Positions 1-7,006 of a DNA stretch of 13,009 nucleotides are shown piece after piece. Every line of letters starts with the position of its first letter. Within the stretch, counting starts at the first letter, position 1. The stretch is from contig CALBZH010000698.1 of the NCBI GenBank assembly GCA_937889795.1, positions 1-13,009 of the forward strand. Reading direction: 5' to 3'. Below the pieces are notes generated by a model. It saw only the letters and a program-made list of their open reading frames with translations. It made no database searches and was not told where the DNA came from. Both the position numbers and the translations under genes were made by a program. This DNA comes from an uncultured Syntrophobacteraceae bacterium (lineage in GTDB: Bacteria; Desulfobacterota; Syntrophobacteria; Syntrophobacterales; Syntrophobacteraceae).

Positions 1-2
1 TT

Positions 3-233
3 GGCCCGTTCTTGCACTTGCTGGCTGGAGCCGTTCCTCTGATGCTGTTGCTGGGTGGCGCGATGGCCGCTTACCTCGGCTACGATGAGGTAAAAGACAA
101 GCTCCCATTCCCCAAGAAGAAGGAAGAAGGCGCTGCCGCTCCTGAGCCCGGATTCAAGGAAGAAGCCGAGAAGTACAAACAAGAAGCCGAACGCCTGCGC
201 GCCGAGCTTGAGAAGGCGAAAGCCACCAGCTGA
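3..233 (+). CDS. C-terminal end of a small membrane protein with a charged coiled-coil tail (5' truncated)
   Basis: The reading frame is open to the left edge (codons begin at base 3), so the start lies off the contig. The visible part begins GPFLHLLAG and forms one hydrophobic, Gly/Ala/Leu-rich stretch of about 25 residues, which is probably a membrane segment. It continues with a Lys/Pro-rich linker (KLPFPKKKEE) and then a Glu/Lys/Ala-rich stretch (EEAEKYKQEAERLRAELEKAK) that should form a soluble helix or coiled coil. The stop is TGA at 231-233. A strong terminator follows 22 bp later. I do not recognise the family. A TTG at base 12 could in principle be a start, but nothing supports it over an upstream start. 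That the region is coding is likely; the function is unknown. Confidence 0.6.
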   Translation, partial: GPFLHLLAGAVPLMLLLGGAMAAYLGYDEVKDKLPFPKKKEEGAAAPEPGFKEEAEKYKQEAERLRAELEKAKATS

Positions 234-255
234 GAGGCTGGTCGATACATGGGTC

Positions 256-285
256 AAAAAAACCGCCTGTTCAGGCGGTTTTTTT
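256..285. terminator. Bidirectional intrinsic terminator between convergent genes
   Basis: This is a perfect 30-bp inverted repeat: seven A, the arm CCGCCTG, a TT centre, the arm CAGGCGG, then seven T. The RNA from either strand would form a GC-rich hairpin (CCGCCT, loop GTTC, AGGCGG) followed by a run of U. It sits 22 bp after the stop of the plus-strand gene and 14 bp after the stop of minus-strand polA. It can therefore end both convergent transcripts. Confidence 0.93.
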
Positions 286-299
286 ATTTCTCTTCGTCG

Positions 300-2975
300 T
301 CATGGGTGGGCCGTGGCCCAGTTCGCACCCCAGCCCATATCCACCTTCAGCGGAACGGCAAGCGCCCACACTCCCTCCATCTTGCTCCGGACCAGCTCCC
401 GAGCTCGATCCAGCTCCTCGATCGGTGTCTCAAAGACCAATTCGTCGTGAACCTGAAGCAGCATCGCGGTCTTCATGCCGCTCTCGAGAAGAGCCGCATG
501 GATCTCGATCATGGCCTTCTTGATGAGGTCCGCCGCGGTGCCTTGGATCGGCGTGTTCACTGCCAGTCTCTCCCCCTGCTGTCGGATGGCATGGTTGCGG
601 CTCTGGAGCTCAGGAATGGCTCGGCGCCTGCCGAGCAGCGTCTCGGCGTAGCCACACTTTCGTGCGAGCTCGATGGAAGCTTCGATATGGGCTTTCACCC
701 CGCTGTAGCGCTCAAAGTACCGGTCGATGGCCGCCTTGGCGATCTTCTGGGTGATTTTCAATCGCTGAGCGAGACCAAAGGCGCTCATGCCATAGATGAT
801 TCCGAAGTTGATCATCTTGGCCTGGCGGCGCATTTCTGGTGTCACGTCCATGGGAGTGATATTGAACATTTCAGCGGCCGTGTGTGCGTGGACGTCCCTG
901 CCGGACAGAAAAGCCTCCCTCAACCGTTCGTCTCCGCTGTAATGAGCCAGGATCCTCAGCTCGATTTGAGAATAGTCCGAGGAGAGAAGAACATGCCCGG
1001 GGGCGGAGACAAAGGCCTCGCGGATCTTTCGGCCTTCCTCGGTCCGGATGGGGATGTTCTGGAGGTTCGGGTCCGAGCTGCTCAGTCGGCCCGTTGTGGT
1101 GACCGTCTGGTTATAGGACGTATGAATGCGCCCGGTACGGGGGTTGACGAGCTTCGGCAGGCTGTCGACGTAGGTTCCTTTGAGCTTGGCGAGACTGCGA
1201 TAATTCAAGATGTGCTCGGGTACGGGGTGCTCCAGGGCCAGCTCCTCGAGGACGCCCATGTCCGTGGACGGACCGGTCTTTGTCTTTTTGATGACTCGGA
1301 GGCCAAGCTTTTCAAAGAGGATGTACGCGAGCTGTTTGGGGGACTGGATGTTGAACTCCTCCTTGGCGAGGTCGTAGATCACCGCGGTTTCGGCGTCCAG
1401 GGCCTTCTGGAATTCGATCGACAGCGCTTCGAGCTTTCCTGCCTCGACCAAGATACCCCGGGATTCCATCGCCGCGAGCACCTCAACAAGGGGCATCTCG
1501 ATGTCGTGAAAGAGGCTCCAAAGTTTATGGTCTTCAAGCTTTTGCCGCAGAACCGGCTCCAGCCTCAGGAGGGCTTCGGCTCGTGAGCAGGCTGTCAGGG
1601 CAGAGCCCGTGATGGCGTCTGATCCCTCCCTGAGGGTGGGGGGGGAGGCGAGGTCGAACCGTTCATCGAGATACTCGGCGGCGATGCGGTCAAGCTTCGG
1701 AGATTGCGTTCCGGGCTGGATCAAGTAGGCCGCAAGCATGGTGTCGAAGAGGGAGGGGGGCAGCTTGAGCCGGTTTCTCTCCAGGACCATCGATGCGGAT
1801 TTCAAGTCCTCACCAATCGTAACCACTCCCTCCTGTGCGAGCAGTGACAGGACGTCTTGGATAGGCGCGCCCTCAGAGAAGGGTACGTAGAACGCCGCCC
1901 CTTCAGCCGTGCAAAGGGCAATGCCCTCGATGTGCGATTCCATCGGTCCCCCGGGACTGCCGACGATGTCGAGGGCTGCGCGCTTCACTGTCTCGATCTG
2001 GCCAGTCAGCTGCTGAAGCCGGCCGGCTGAGTCAATGACGGTGGTCGTGAGCGACTTGACGGCTGACGTCTTGGATGTGAAAGCGGGGTCGTCGGACATC
2101 GTGGACCGAATGGCATCCAGGAGCCCCTTAAACGATAGGTCCTCATACAGGTGGACAAGGTCGTCCTTGAGAGGCCGCTTTGGCTGGTATGCCTCAAGCG
2201 ATTCCCCGAGAGAGATTTCCTCCCTGAAGGAGACCAAATCCCGAGAGAGGTATGCCGACTCCTTTCCGTCCACGAGCTTTCGCATCAGAGAAGCGGGAGT
2301 GATCGTATCGATTCGCTCGTAGATGGCGTCGAGGGTCCCATGCTGCTGCAGGAGCTGTTTGGCTGACTTCTCCCCGATGCCTTTGACCCCCGGGACATTG
2401 TCCGAGCTGTCTCCAACGAGTGCGAGATAATCTCTGACCTGAGCTGGCGTCACCCCAAGCTTCTCAAAGACGGTCGCTTCGTTGAAGAGACGGTCCTTCT
2501 GGGGGTCCCACTGGAGGATGTCTGGATCGTGGACCAACTGGTGGAGGTCTTTGTCTCCGGATACGATGACGACCTGAAAGCCTTCGTTGGCAGCCCACCG
2601 AGCCAACCGGGCTATGAGATCATCCGCCTCGTAGCCGGTCATTTCCAGCTGGGGGAGGCCGTGGCAGCGGACAAGCTCCTTGATGTAGGGAATCTGGACC
2701 ACGAGGTCTTCGGGCATCTTCTGCCGAGTGGCCTTGTAATCCGTGAACAGCTCGTGGCGGAAGTTCGGACCCGGTGCATCAAACACCACGCACACATGGG
2801 AAGGAGCCTTGTCACGCATCACCTTCGTGATCATCTGAGCGAAGCCGTAGATGGCCTGAGTCGGCATACCCTTGGTGTTGGTCAGCTTTCCGATGGCGTA
2901 AAAGGCCCGGTAGATGTAAGAGCTGCCGTCGATGAGATAAAAGCTCCTGCGGGTTTTTTCCATCGCTGCTCTCAT
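300..2975 (-). CDS. polA: DNA polymerase I (proofreading domain degenerate)
   Basis: The 891-residue product has the three PolA domains and fills repair gaps and removes RNA primers. The 5'-3' flap nuclease spans about residues 10-295, with YEADDL (115-120), SGDKDL (139-144) and GDSSDNVPGVKGIGEKSA. The polymerase spans about 490-891, with motif A DYSQIELR (D667), the O-helix KMINFGIIYG (K720, F724, Y728) and motif C VHDE (D844). The middle exonuclease-like domain (about 315-480) has lost catalytic residues: the DxE motif reads D336-I-V338, the ExoII Asp is A394, and the ExoIII YxxxD reads C463-S-R-A-E467. It probably does not proofread, as in Taq-type enzymes. The start overlaps the ttcA stop by 4 bp (ATGA), which suggests translational coupling. 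A second ATG at 2963, after GAGAG, would give a start nearer the family norm. It is the last gene of the operon and ends at the 256-285 terminator. Confidence 0.97.
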   Translation of the reverse strand: MRAAMEKTRRSFYLIDGSSYIYRAFYAIGKLTNTKGMPTQAIYGFAQMITKVMRDKAPSHVCVVFDAPGPNFRHELFTDYKATRQKMPEDLVVQIPYIKELVRCHGLPQLEMTGYEADDLIARLARWAANEGFQVVIVSGDKDLHQLVHDPDILQWDPQKDRLFNEATVFEKLGVTPAQVRDYLALVGDSSDNVPGVKGIGEKSAKQLLQQHGTLDAIYERIDTITPASLMRKLVDGKESAYLSRDLVSFREEISLGESLEAYQPKRPLKDDLVHLYEDLSFKGLLDAIRSTMSDDPAFTSKTSAVKSLTTTVIDSAGRLQQLTGQIETVKRAALDIVGSPGGPMESHIEGIALCTAEGAAFYVPFSEGAPIQDVLSLLAQEGVVTIGEDLKSASMVLERNRLKLPPSLFDTMLAAYLIQPGTQSPKLDRIAAEYLDERFDLASPPTLREGSDAITGSALTACSRAEALLRLEPVLRQKLEDHKLWSLFHDIEMPLVEVLAAMESRGILVEAGKLEALSIEFQKALDAETAVIYDLAKEEFNIQSPKQLAYILFEKLGLRVIKKTKTGPSTDMGVLEELALEHPVPEHILNYRSLAKLKGTYVDSLPKLVNPRTGRIHTSYNQTVTTTGRLSSSDPNLQNIPIRTEEGRKIREAFVSAPGHVLLSSDYSQIELRILAHYSGDERLREAFLSGRDVHAHTAAEMFNITPMDVTPEMRRQAKMINFGIIYGMSAFGLAQRLKITQKIAKAAIDRYFERYSGVKAHIEASIELARKCGYAETLLGRRRAIPELQSRNHAIRQQGERLAVNTPIQGTAADLIKKAMIEIHAALLESGMKTAMLLQVHDELVFETPIEELDRARELVRSKMEGVWALAVPLKVDMGWGANWATAHP

Positions 2976-3757
2976 TCGTCCCGTTTGTTGAGGAAATCCT
3001 GCAAATTGGCATGATCCCCCGACTTGGAATGAAGGGGGGGCGGTAGGTATTCGAGATTGACGTGGCTCATGGCGTGAAAGATGTTACCCCGCACTTTCCT
3101 GTTGCCGCGGTAGAGCTCTCCGAGCAACCGGCGCACTTCCCCCCGCTTGTTGCTCCCGGCCGAAGGGCAGGGATTTGGAATGATCGGAAGCCCCATGCGC
3201 TCCCGAAGCTTTTCGACCTTCGAGGCGGGAACCAGGGCAAGGGGGCGGATGACGGTGATCTCACCTCCGAAAAATGGCTGCCTCGGGACCATCCCGGCGA
3301 CCTGTGCGCCATACCAGATGTTGATGAAGAAGGTCTCGATGAGGTCATCCTGATTGTGTCCCATGGCGATTTTGGTGCAGCCGAGCTTTCGGGCCTTGTC
3401 GAACAAGGCAATCCGGCGAAGGCGGGCACAGAGGAAGCAGGGATTTTCCCGGTTCTCCGGTCCGTGCGCCCGTGGGCCGTGATCGGTTCGCAGGATGGCA
3501 TACGAAAATCCCTCGCGCTTGAAATAGCCTTCGAGGGCGTCTGCGGAAGGCGGATCGAAGCCGGGGTCAACGTGGACCGCAACCAAATCGTAATGGCCGG
3601 GAATGCGCTGCAATCGCTCGCGCAGCAGCCACAAGAGCAGCATGCTGTCCTTTCCTCCCGAGACGCCTACGGCAATGCGGTCACCGTTCTCGATCAGCCG
3701 GTAGCCATGGATGGCTTTGCCCACAAGGCGACGGACTTCTTTGTCTAGAAACGCCAT
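2972..3757 (-). CDS. ttcA: TtcA-like tRNA 2-thiocytidine synthetase (PP-loop ATPase)
   Basis: This 261-residue protein is of the TtcA/TilS N-type PP-loop superfamily. TtcA adenylates and thiolates cytidine 32 of tRNA in the cytoplasm, using a labile [4Fe-4S] cluster. The PP-loop SGGKDS is at 33-38. The PCFLC pair (C107, C110) and a third cysteine in NPCPS (C197) match the CxxC-plus-one-Cys cluster ligands that separate TtcA from the lysidine synthetase TilS. MGHNQDDLIET (132-142) is the conserved segment after the CxxC. It starts 30 bp after the VWA gene stop, and its stop overlaps the polA start. Its own ribosome binding site is weak: AGGAAG lies about 16 nt upstream. The tRNA target has not been shown, and a close TtcA paralogue acting on another base or tRNA is possible. 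Confidence 0.88.
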   Translation of the reverse strand: MAFLDKEVRRLVGKAIHGYRLIENGDRIAVGVSGGKDSMLLLWLLRERLQRIPGHYDLVAVHVDPGFDPPSADALEGYFKREGFSYAILRTDHGPRAHGPENRENPCFLCARLRRIALFDKARKLGCTKIAMGHNQDDLIETFFINIWYGAQVAGMVPRQPFFGGEITVIRPLALVPASKVEKLRERMGLPIIPNPCPSAGSNKRGEVRRLLGELYRGNRKVRGNIFHAMSHVNLEYLPPPLHSKSGDHANLQDFLNKRDE

Positions 3758-3787
3758 GCCTGCAACCCGCTTTCTTCCTGCGGCGTG

Positions 3788-4993
3788 TCACCCCCGCCCG
3801 TCGAAGGCCTGCCCCTGGATGTTCAAGTGCGCGACGGCTCGTTTGATCCCGGCGAGCGTGAGGTCTTCCATGTGAAACACACGGCCGATATGGCGAATCG
3901 TGCTGCTCTCACCATCCCAGTGGGACTTGGGGATCGGATTGAGCCAGACGCTGGCCGGAAAAGCGGACGCCAACTCCCGGAGCCATTCCATGCCGGGGCG
4001 TCTCTCGGTGTTTGATAGATCCAGGATCGACCCATAGGACGCCATCAGCTCGGAAGGGGCCATATTGGCGTCGCCAATGAGAATCAGGCGTGTGCTTTTT
4101 CGCTCACTGACGAGCTTTTCCCATCTCACCGGTATGGTCCGCGGAGGGTCGCTGTAAACCGTCCCGTAAATGCAATTGTGAAAGTAGTGAAAGTGCACAT
4201 CCCGGAACAGGTCGCGCAGCTTGTTGAAGATCGTCTTGACGAGCGCGATGTATGGGGTCATGGAATAGCCGCCGTTATCCACCATCACGATGAGGCGAAG
4301 CCGGTTTCGGAGCTCGCGACGAAAGATGAGCTCGATCTCGCCCCCATTGGCCGCCGTCTTGGCGATGGTCTCGTCGACATCGAGCTCGGTTTCGGGGCCG
4401 GTTGGCCGCAGACTCTTCAAAGACGTCAGGGCCTGACGGAGGTTCTCGGTCGATAGGGTGGCATCCTCGCTGTAGTTGATGTAGCGACGGTCGTCGATGA
4501 CCTTCTGGGCGGACCGATACATGCTACGGCCATAGACGCGGACTCCCCCGGCGTGCTGGCCGCCGTGTCCGTAAGGGGAGCGACCCCGGGAGCCAATCCA
4601 GCGGTTGCCCCCGTGGTGTGCCTCCTTCTGAGCGAGGACCGTCTCCCAGAAGCGAGCCAGAAGCTCTTCCGTGTCGAACTCCCGGATTTCGTCGAGCGCA
4701 AGGACGCCGTTTTCAATCTGTTCTATGAGCCATTCCTGGAAAGGCTTGCCCGCGAAGAGCTCCTCCCAGTCTACGATGCTCCGGCCTCCTTCCATGCCGA
4801 GGAAAAACGCCGCGAAGACGCGCTCAAACAGGTCGTAGTGCTCAACGCGTTTGACGAAGATGAGCCGTGAAAGCAGGAAGAGATCGTCGAGATTCGCGGC
4901 AAGGCCTCGTCCCAAAGCGTGAAAAAGCTCGAGAACGTACTTGACGCTCACGGGAATGCCCGCATCCTGAAGCTGGTAAACGAAACCGATCAT
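3788..4993 (-). CDS. VWA-domain (CoxE-like) protein partnered with a MoxR ATPase
   Basis: The protein has 401 residues. The N-terminal part (about 1-120) is helical (LELFHALGRGL, LFLLSRLIFVK), as in CoxE-type proteins encoded next to MoxR ATPases. A Gly/His-rich linker follows (about 125-155: RGRSPYGHGGQHAGG). The von Willebrand A fold spans about 230-390. The usual MIDAS loop DxSxS is replaced by D239-N-G-G-Y-S244, so two of its three metal-site positions are changed. A later GDANM (307-311) occupies the place of the second acidic loop. No signal peptide or membrane segment is visible, so it is probably cytosolic. MoxR/VWA pairs are thought to act together in cofactor insertion or complex assembly. 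The client here is unknown. The gene follows the MoxR gene by 35 bp and precedes ttcA by 30 bp. Confidence 0.85.
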   Translation of the reverse strand: MIGFVYQLQDAGIPVSVKYVLELFHALGRGLAANLDDLFLLSRLIFVKRVEHYDLFERVFAAFFLGMEGGRSIVDWEELFAGKPFQEWLIEQIENGVLALDEIREFDTEELLARFWETVLAQKEAHHGGNRWIGSRGRSPYGHGGQHAGGVRVYGRSMYRSAQKVIDDRRYINYSEDATLSTENLRQALTSLKSLRPTGPETELDVDETIAKTAANGGEIELIFRRELRNRLRLIVMVDNGGYSMTPYIALVKTIFNKLRDLFRDVHFHYFHNCIYGTVYSDPPRTIPVRWEKLVSERKSTRLILIGDANMAPSELMASYGSILDLSNTERRPGMEWLRELASAFPASVWLNPIPKSHWDGESSTIRHIGRVFHMEDLTLAGIKRAVAHLNIQGQAFDGRG

Positions 4994-5028
4994 GACGTCA
5001 TTTTCTATCCGGAGTTAACTGCCCTCAA

Positions 5029-5856
5029 TCACAGGCGTGACGATCGTCGGATGCCTTTGAATTTGAGAAGGTCTTCGGTCCTCTTGAGCAGGGTTCCGAT
5101 GTGAACAACGTCCTTGCCCGCTCCTGGCGCTCGGTCTCCCTTGGATCGCATTGCGCCGACCCAATCCAGCAGCTCGGCCGTTGCCGGGGGTTTTTCAAAT
5201 CCTTGCTCCCGCAGCCGGTAAAAGGACGTGAGGCTCGCTTCGAGGAAAGGCTGCGGGATGTTCGGATAATGCAGCTTTACGATTGCCGACATTTCGTCAG
5301 GCGTTGGAAACGGGATGTAATGGCAAAAGCATCGCCGCAGGAACGGATCCGAAAGCTCACGCTTGGCGTTGCTGGTGATGATGATGATGGGGGGGCGGGC
5401 TGCCGTGACCTTGTGATTGATCTCCCGGATGACGAAGGAGCGGTCTTCGAGCACGTCCAGCAGGTTATCCTGGGTGTCCGAGTCGGTCTTGTCGATCTCG
5501 TCAAGGAGCAAGACCCTGCGGTCTTCGGCGAGAAACGCTCGGCCAATGGGCCCAAAGCGCAGGTAGTCCCAAATGTTGTTGACGTCGCGTCCCGTGTCAC
5601 CGCTTCCAAAGCGGGAGTCGTTGAGTCGCAGCACCGTGTCGTAAACGTAGCAGAGCTCTTCCCCCTTGAACGTGGACTTGCAGCGGGCTTCCTCCATGCT
5701 CAGGTCCAGCGCCCGGGATATTTCGAACGCGAGCTGGGTCTTGCCGGTACCGGCTTCTCCGGTCAACAACAGGGGTTTTTCAAGGGAGATGGCGATATTG
5801 ACGATCTCACGGAGCTCGGGGTTGAGGTAGTAACGGTCGGTTCCCTCGAAGCGCAT
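5029..5856 (-). CDS. MoxR-family AAA+ ATPase
   Basis: This is a 275-residue AAA+ ATPase with Walker A GEAGTGKT (33-40), Walker B VLLLDEID (115-122), sensor 1 IITSN (159-163) and an RR pair (174-175) in the arginine-finger region. MoxR proteins remodel partner complexes, usually together with a VWA protein, and such a gene lies immediately downstream. I place the start at ATG 5856, for three reasons. GGAGAG lies 7 nt upstream (complement of 5864-5869). The MRFEGTDRYYL beginning matches the family. A promoter at 5932-5960 lies inside the longer open frame, which reaches back to 6030 and adds a Cys/Arg-rich stretch unlike the family. ATGs at 5862, 5871 and 5892 are alternatives. It is the first gene of the four-gene operon. 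The client complex is not identifiable from this window. Confidence 0.88.
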   Translation of the reverse strand: MRFEGTDRYYLNPELREIVNIAISLEKPLLLTGEAGTGKTQLAFEISRALDLSMEEARCKSTFKGEELCYVYDTVLRLNDSRFGSGDTGRDVNNIWDYLRFGPIGRAFLAEDRRVLLLDEIDKTDSDTQDNLLDVLEDRSFVIREINHKVTAARPPIIIITSNAKRELSDPFLRRCFCHYIPFPTPDEMSAIVKLHYPNIPQPFLEASLTSFYRLREQGFEKPPATAELLDWVGAMRSKGDRAPGAGKDVVHIGTLLKRTEDLLKFKGIRRSSRL

Positions 5857-5931
5857 GGTCATTCTCTCCATCTGTGGCGTGAGTGGGGTCATGGACCGGG
5901 GACGACCGCACGAGAGTCTCCCCGCTTCGCT

Positions 5932-5960
5932 ATCATAGTGGAATGAGCCTGGGTTGACAA
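5932..5960 (-). promoter_or_regulatory. Sigma-70-type promoter of the moxR-VWA-ttcA-polA operon
   Basis: On the minus strand, -35 TTGTCA (complement of 5955-5960) and -10 TATGAT (complement of 5932-5937) are separated by exactly 17 bp. Transcription would begin near 5925, giving a leader of about 70 nt before the chosen moxR start at 5856. No other equally good match lies between here and the operon. The call is by pattern only. Confidence 0.65.
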
Positions 5961-6220
5961 TCTGCAGCAGCCCCTTGAGCCTCATGTTCCGCACTCCCGT
6001 TCGGCTCGCTCGGTGCGCGGTCCAACGCATGCGCGAGCTCGTTCACCTTTCCCCATCCAAGTTGTCTGAATCTGGGAAAAGTGTTGACATTTCGTTAATA
6101 ATCCCAGCTCCCCGGTAAGCCTCAATTTGTAACTTGCCGATATTATATCTAAAACATCGCCGGAAACGACGGGCACGCGTCTTGCTCAACCTGCCGTCAA
6201 CAGAAACGAAGGAGGGTGAC
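5961..6220. other. Divergent intergenic region upstream of the small-membrane-protein gene
   Basis: With the 104 bp before the moxR start, this makes about 360 bp without a supported gene. Open frames crossing it on the minus strand (to 6176 and 6369) have no family signature or convincing start. AT-rich patches occur at 6084-6102 (TTGACA, then TTAATAAT) and 6141-6154 (TATTATATCTAAAA). These may hold the promoter for the plus-strand gene at 6221, but neither gives a well-spaced -35/-10 pair. CTGGGA (6072-6077) and TCCCAG (6102-6107) form an inverted repeat around the TTGACA and could be an operator. Confidence 0.35.
6209..6215 (+). promoter_or_regulatory. Strong ribosome binding site that fixes the start of the 55-residue protein
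   Basis: A perfect AAGGAGG lies 5 nt before ATG 6221. The same frame is open back to an ATG at 6134, which has no comparable site and would add a basic, Arg-rich leader. The Shine-Dalgarno therefore decides for 6221. Confidence 0.8.
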
Positions 6221-6388
6221 ATGTGGGTTTCCTTGCACATTCTGGTTGGGTTGATCGTCGGGTACGAGGGTTTTTCTCTATTGTCTGAAAATGCTCTCCC
6301 CGGCTGCGCGGCTCTTATGGTGAGCGGGTTTCTCATTCTGACGGCGGTTGACGAGCTGTATCGGGCCAAAGGGGAAACGGGACGTTGA
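6221..6388 (+). CDS. Small 55-residue two-helix membrane protein, unknown function
   Basis: The product begins MWVSLHILVGLIVGYEGF and ends in a charged tail (DELYRAKGETGR). Two hydrophobic segments, about residues 3-20 and 30-44, are separated by a short SENALPG turn. A helical hairpin in the inner membrane with both ends on the same side fits. There is one cysteine, at the start of the second helix. The start rests on a perfect AAGGAGG at 5 nt spacing. The next gene begins 113 bp later, so cotranscription is possible but not shown. I do not recognise the family. The strong ribosome binding site and clean membrane pattern argue for a real gene. Confidence 0.65.
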   Translation: MWVSLHILVGLIVGYEGFSLLSENALPGCAALMVSGFLILTAVDELYRAKGETGR

Positions 6389-6487
6389 AGTGGTGCTCAC
6401 AAGACCAAACGTGTCCTTTGGTTCGCACGCGAAAAGAGGTCAACCGTTGTGCTTGCCGACCGCAGCGTTGGCATTGAAAAGCCAGAA

Positions 6488-6494
6488 AAGGAGG
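6488..6494 (+). promoter_or_regulatory. Strong ribosome binding site of the secreted cysteine-rich protein
   Basis: A perfect AAGGAGG lies 7 nt before ATG 6502. It supports the plus-strand gene over the overlapping minus-strand frame (6397-6834), which has no such site. Confidence 0.8.
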
Positions 6495-6501
6495 GGCAGG
6501 G

Positions 6502-6891
6502 ATGAGGCAGCGCTTGCGATGGTCTCTGGCGATGGCTCTGCTGGTGGCGATCTGCACGATCTCGGCGATGAGCTTGGGGGACAAAAGCGTGGCGCGAGCG
6601 GAAGGAATCCCGGTGTGGTTCTGCAGAGCTGAGGGGACCTACACGACCTGCCCTGCATCCAGGGCCTGGCGCCCCTGCCAGGAGCGCCGCCTCGAAGGGA
6701 AGGGAGCGGCGTGGGACAGGACGTCCGCCTGCATGGATGCTGAGCGATCCTGCACGGAGAGCCTTCTGAGGGCTCTGATGCTCGAAAGCAAACAGGGAAA
6801 TGCCAACGTCAAATCCCGCTGTGCGATCACTCACTGCGAGATTGATTCACTCGAGACCCTCACGCAGCGGATGCTGTCGCCAAGCTCCTGA
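6502..6891 (+). CDS. Secreted or periplasmic cysteine-rich protein, unknown function
   Basis: The 129-residue product has a typical Sec signal peptide: a basic start MRQRLR, a hydrophobic core LAMALLVAICTI, and a likely signal peptidase I site after ARA (residue 33). There is no lipobox. The mature part of about 96 residues holds seven cysteines (41, 50, 59, 77, 84, 107, 112), several about nine residues apart, which suggests disulfides in the periplasm or a metal or haem-free redox fold. No CxxCH haem motif is present. The start is fixed by AAGGAGG at 7 nt. The radical SAM gene begins 115 bp downstream on the same strand. I do not recognise the family. The odd number of mature cysteines leaves one free, or means a pairing with another protein. 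Confidence 0.7.
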   Translation: MRQRLRWSLAMALLVAICTISAMSLGDKSVARAEGIPVWFCRAEGTYTTCPASRAWRPCQERRLEGKGAAWDRTSACMDAERSCTESLLRALMLESKQGNANVKSRCAITHCEIDSLETLTQRMLSPSS

Positions 6892-7006
6892 TCTGACTCC
6901 TGGACGACAACCGTCCGACGAAGTAAAGTTAAACCTTCCGTGGGACAAGGCATCAATACGATGGACAGCAAAGGACCGACATGACCTCACTGCAGATGGC
7001 GTCTTC

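Noticed and set aside
249..1586. Long plus-strand open frame of 445 codons opposite polA
   Set aside because: It lies antisense to the clearly real polymerase domain, shows no family motif and has no ribosome binding site. It is a shadow caused by codon bias.
6084..6112. Consensus-like TTGACA as a promoter for the 6221 gene
   Set aside because: No -10 hexamer is found at 16-18 bp; the TTAATAAT that follows is too close. It is kept only as a note in the intergenic entry.
6043..6369. Minus-strand 108-codon frame across the intergenic region and the 55-residue gene
   Set aside because: No ribosome binding site, no domain, and it covers the strong Shine-Dalgarno of the opposite-strand gene.
6397..6834. 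Minus-strand 145-codon frame overlapping the secreted cysteine-rich protein
   Set aside because: The plus-strand gene has AAGGAGG and a signal peptide. The minus-strand product is a low-information Arg/Ser/Pro-rich sequence.
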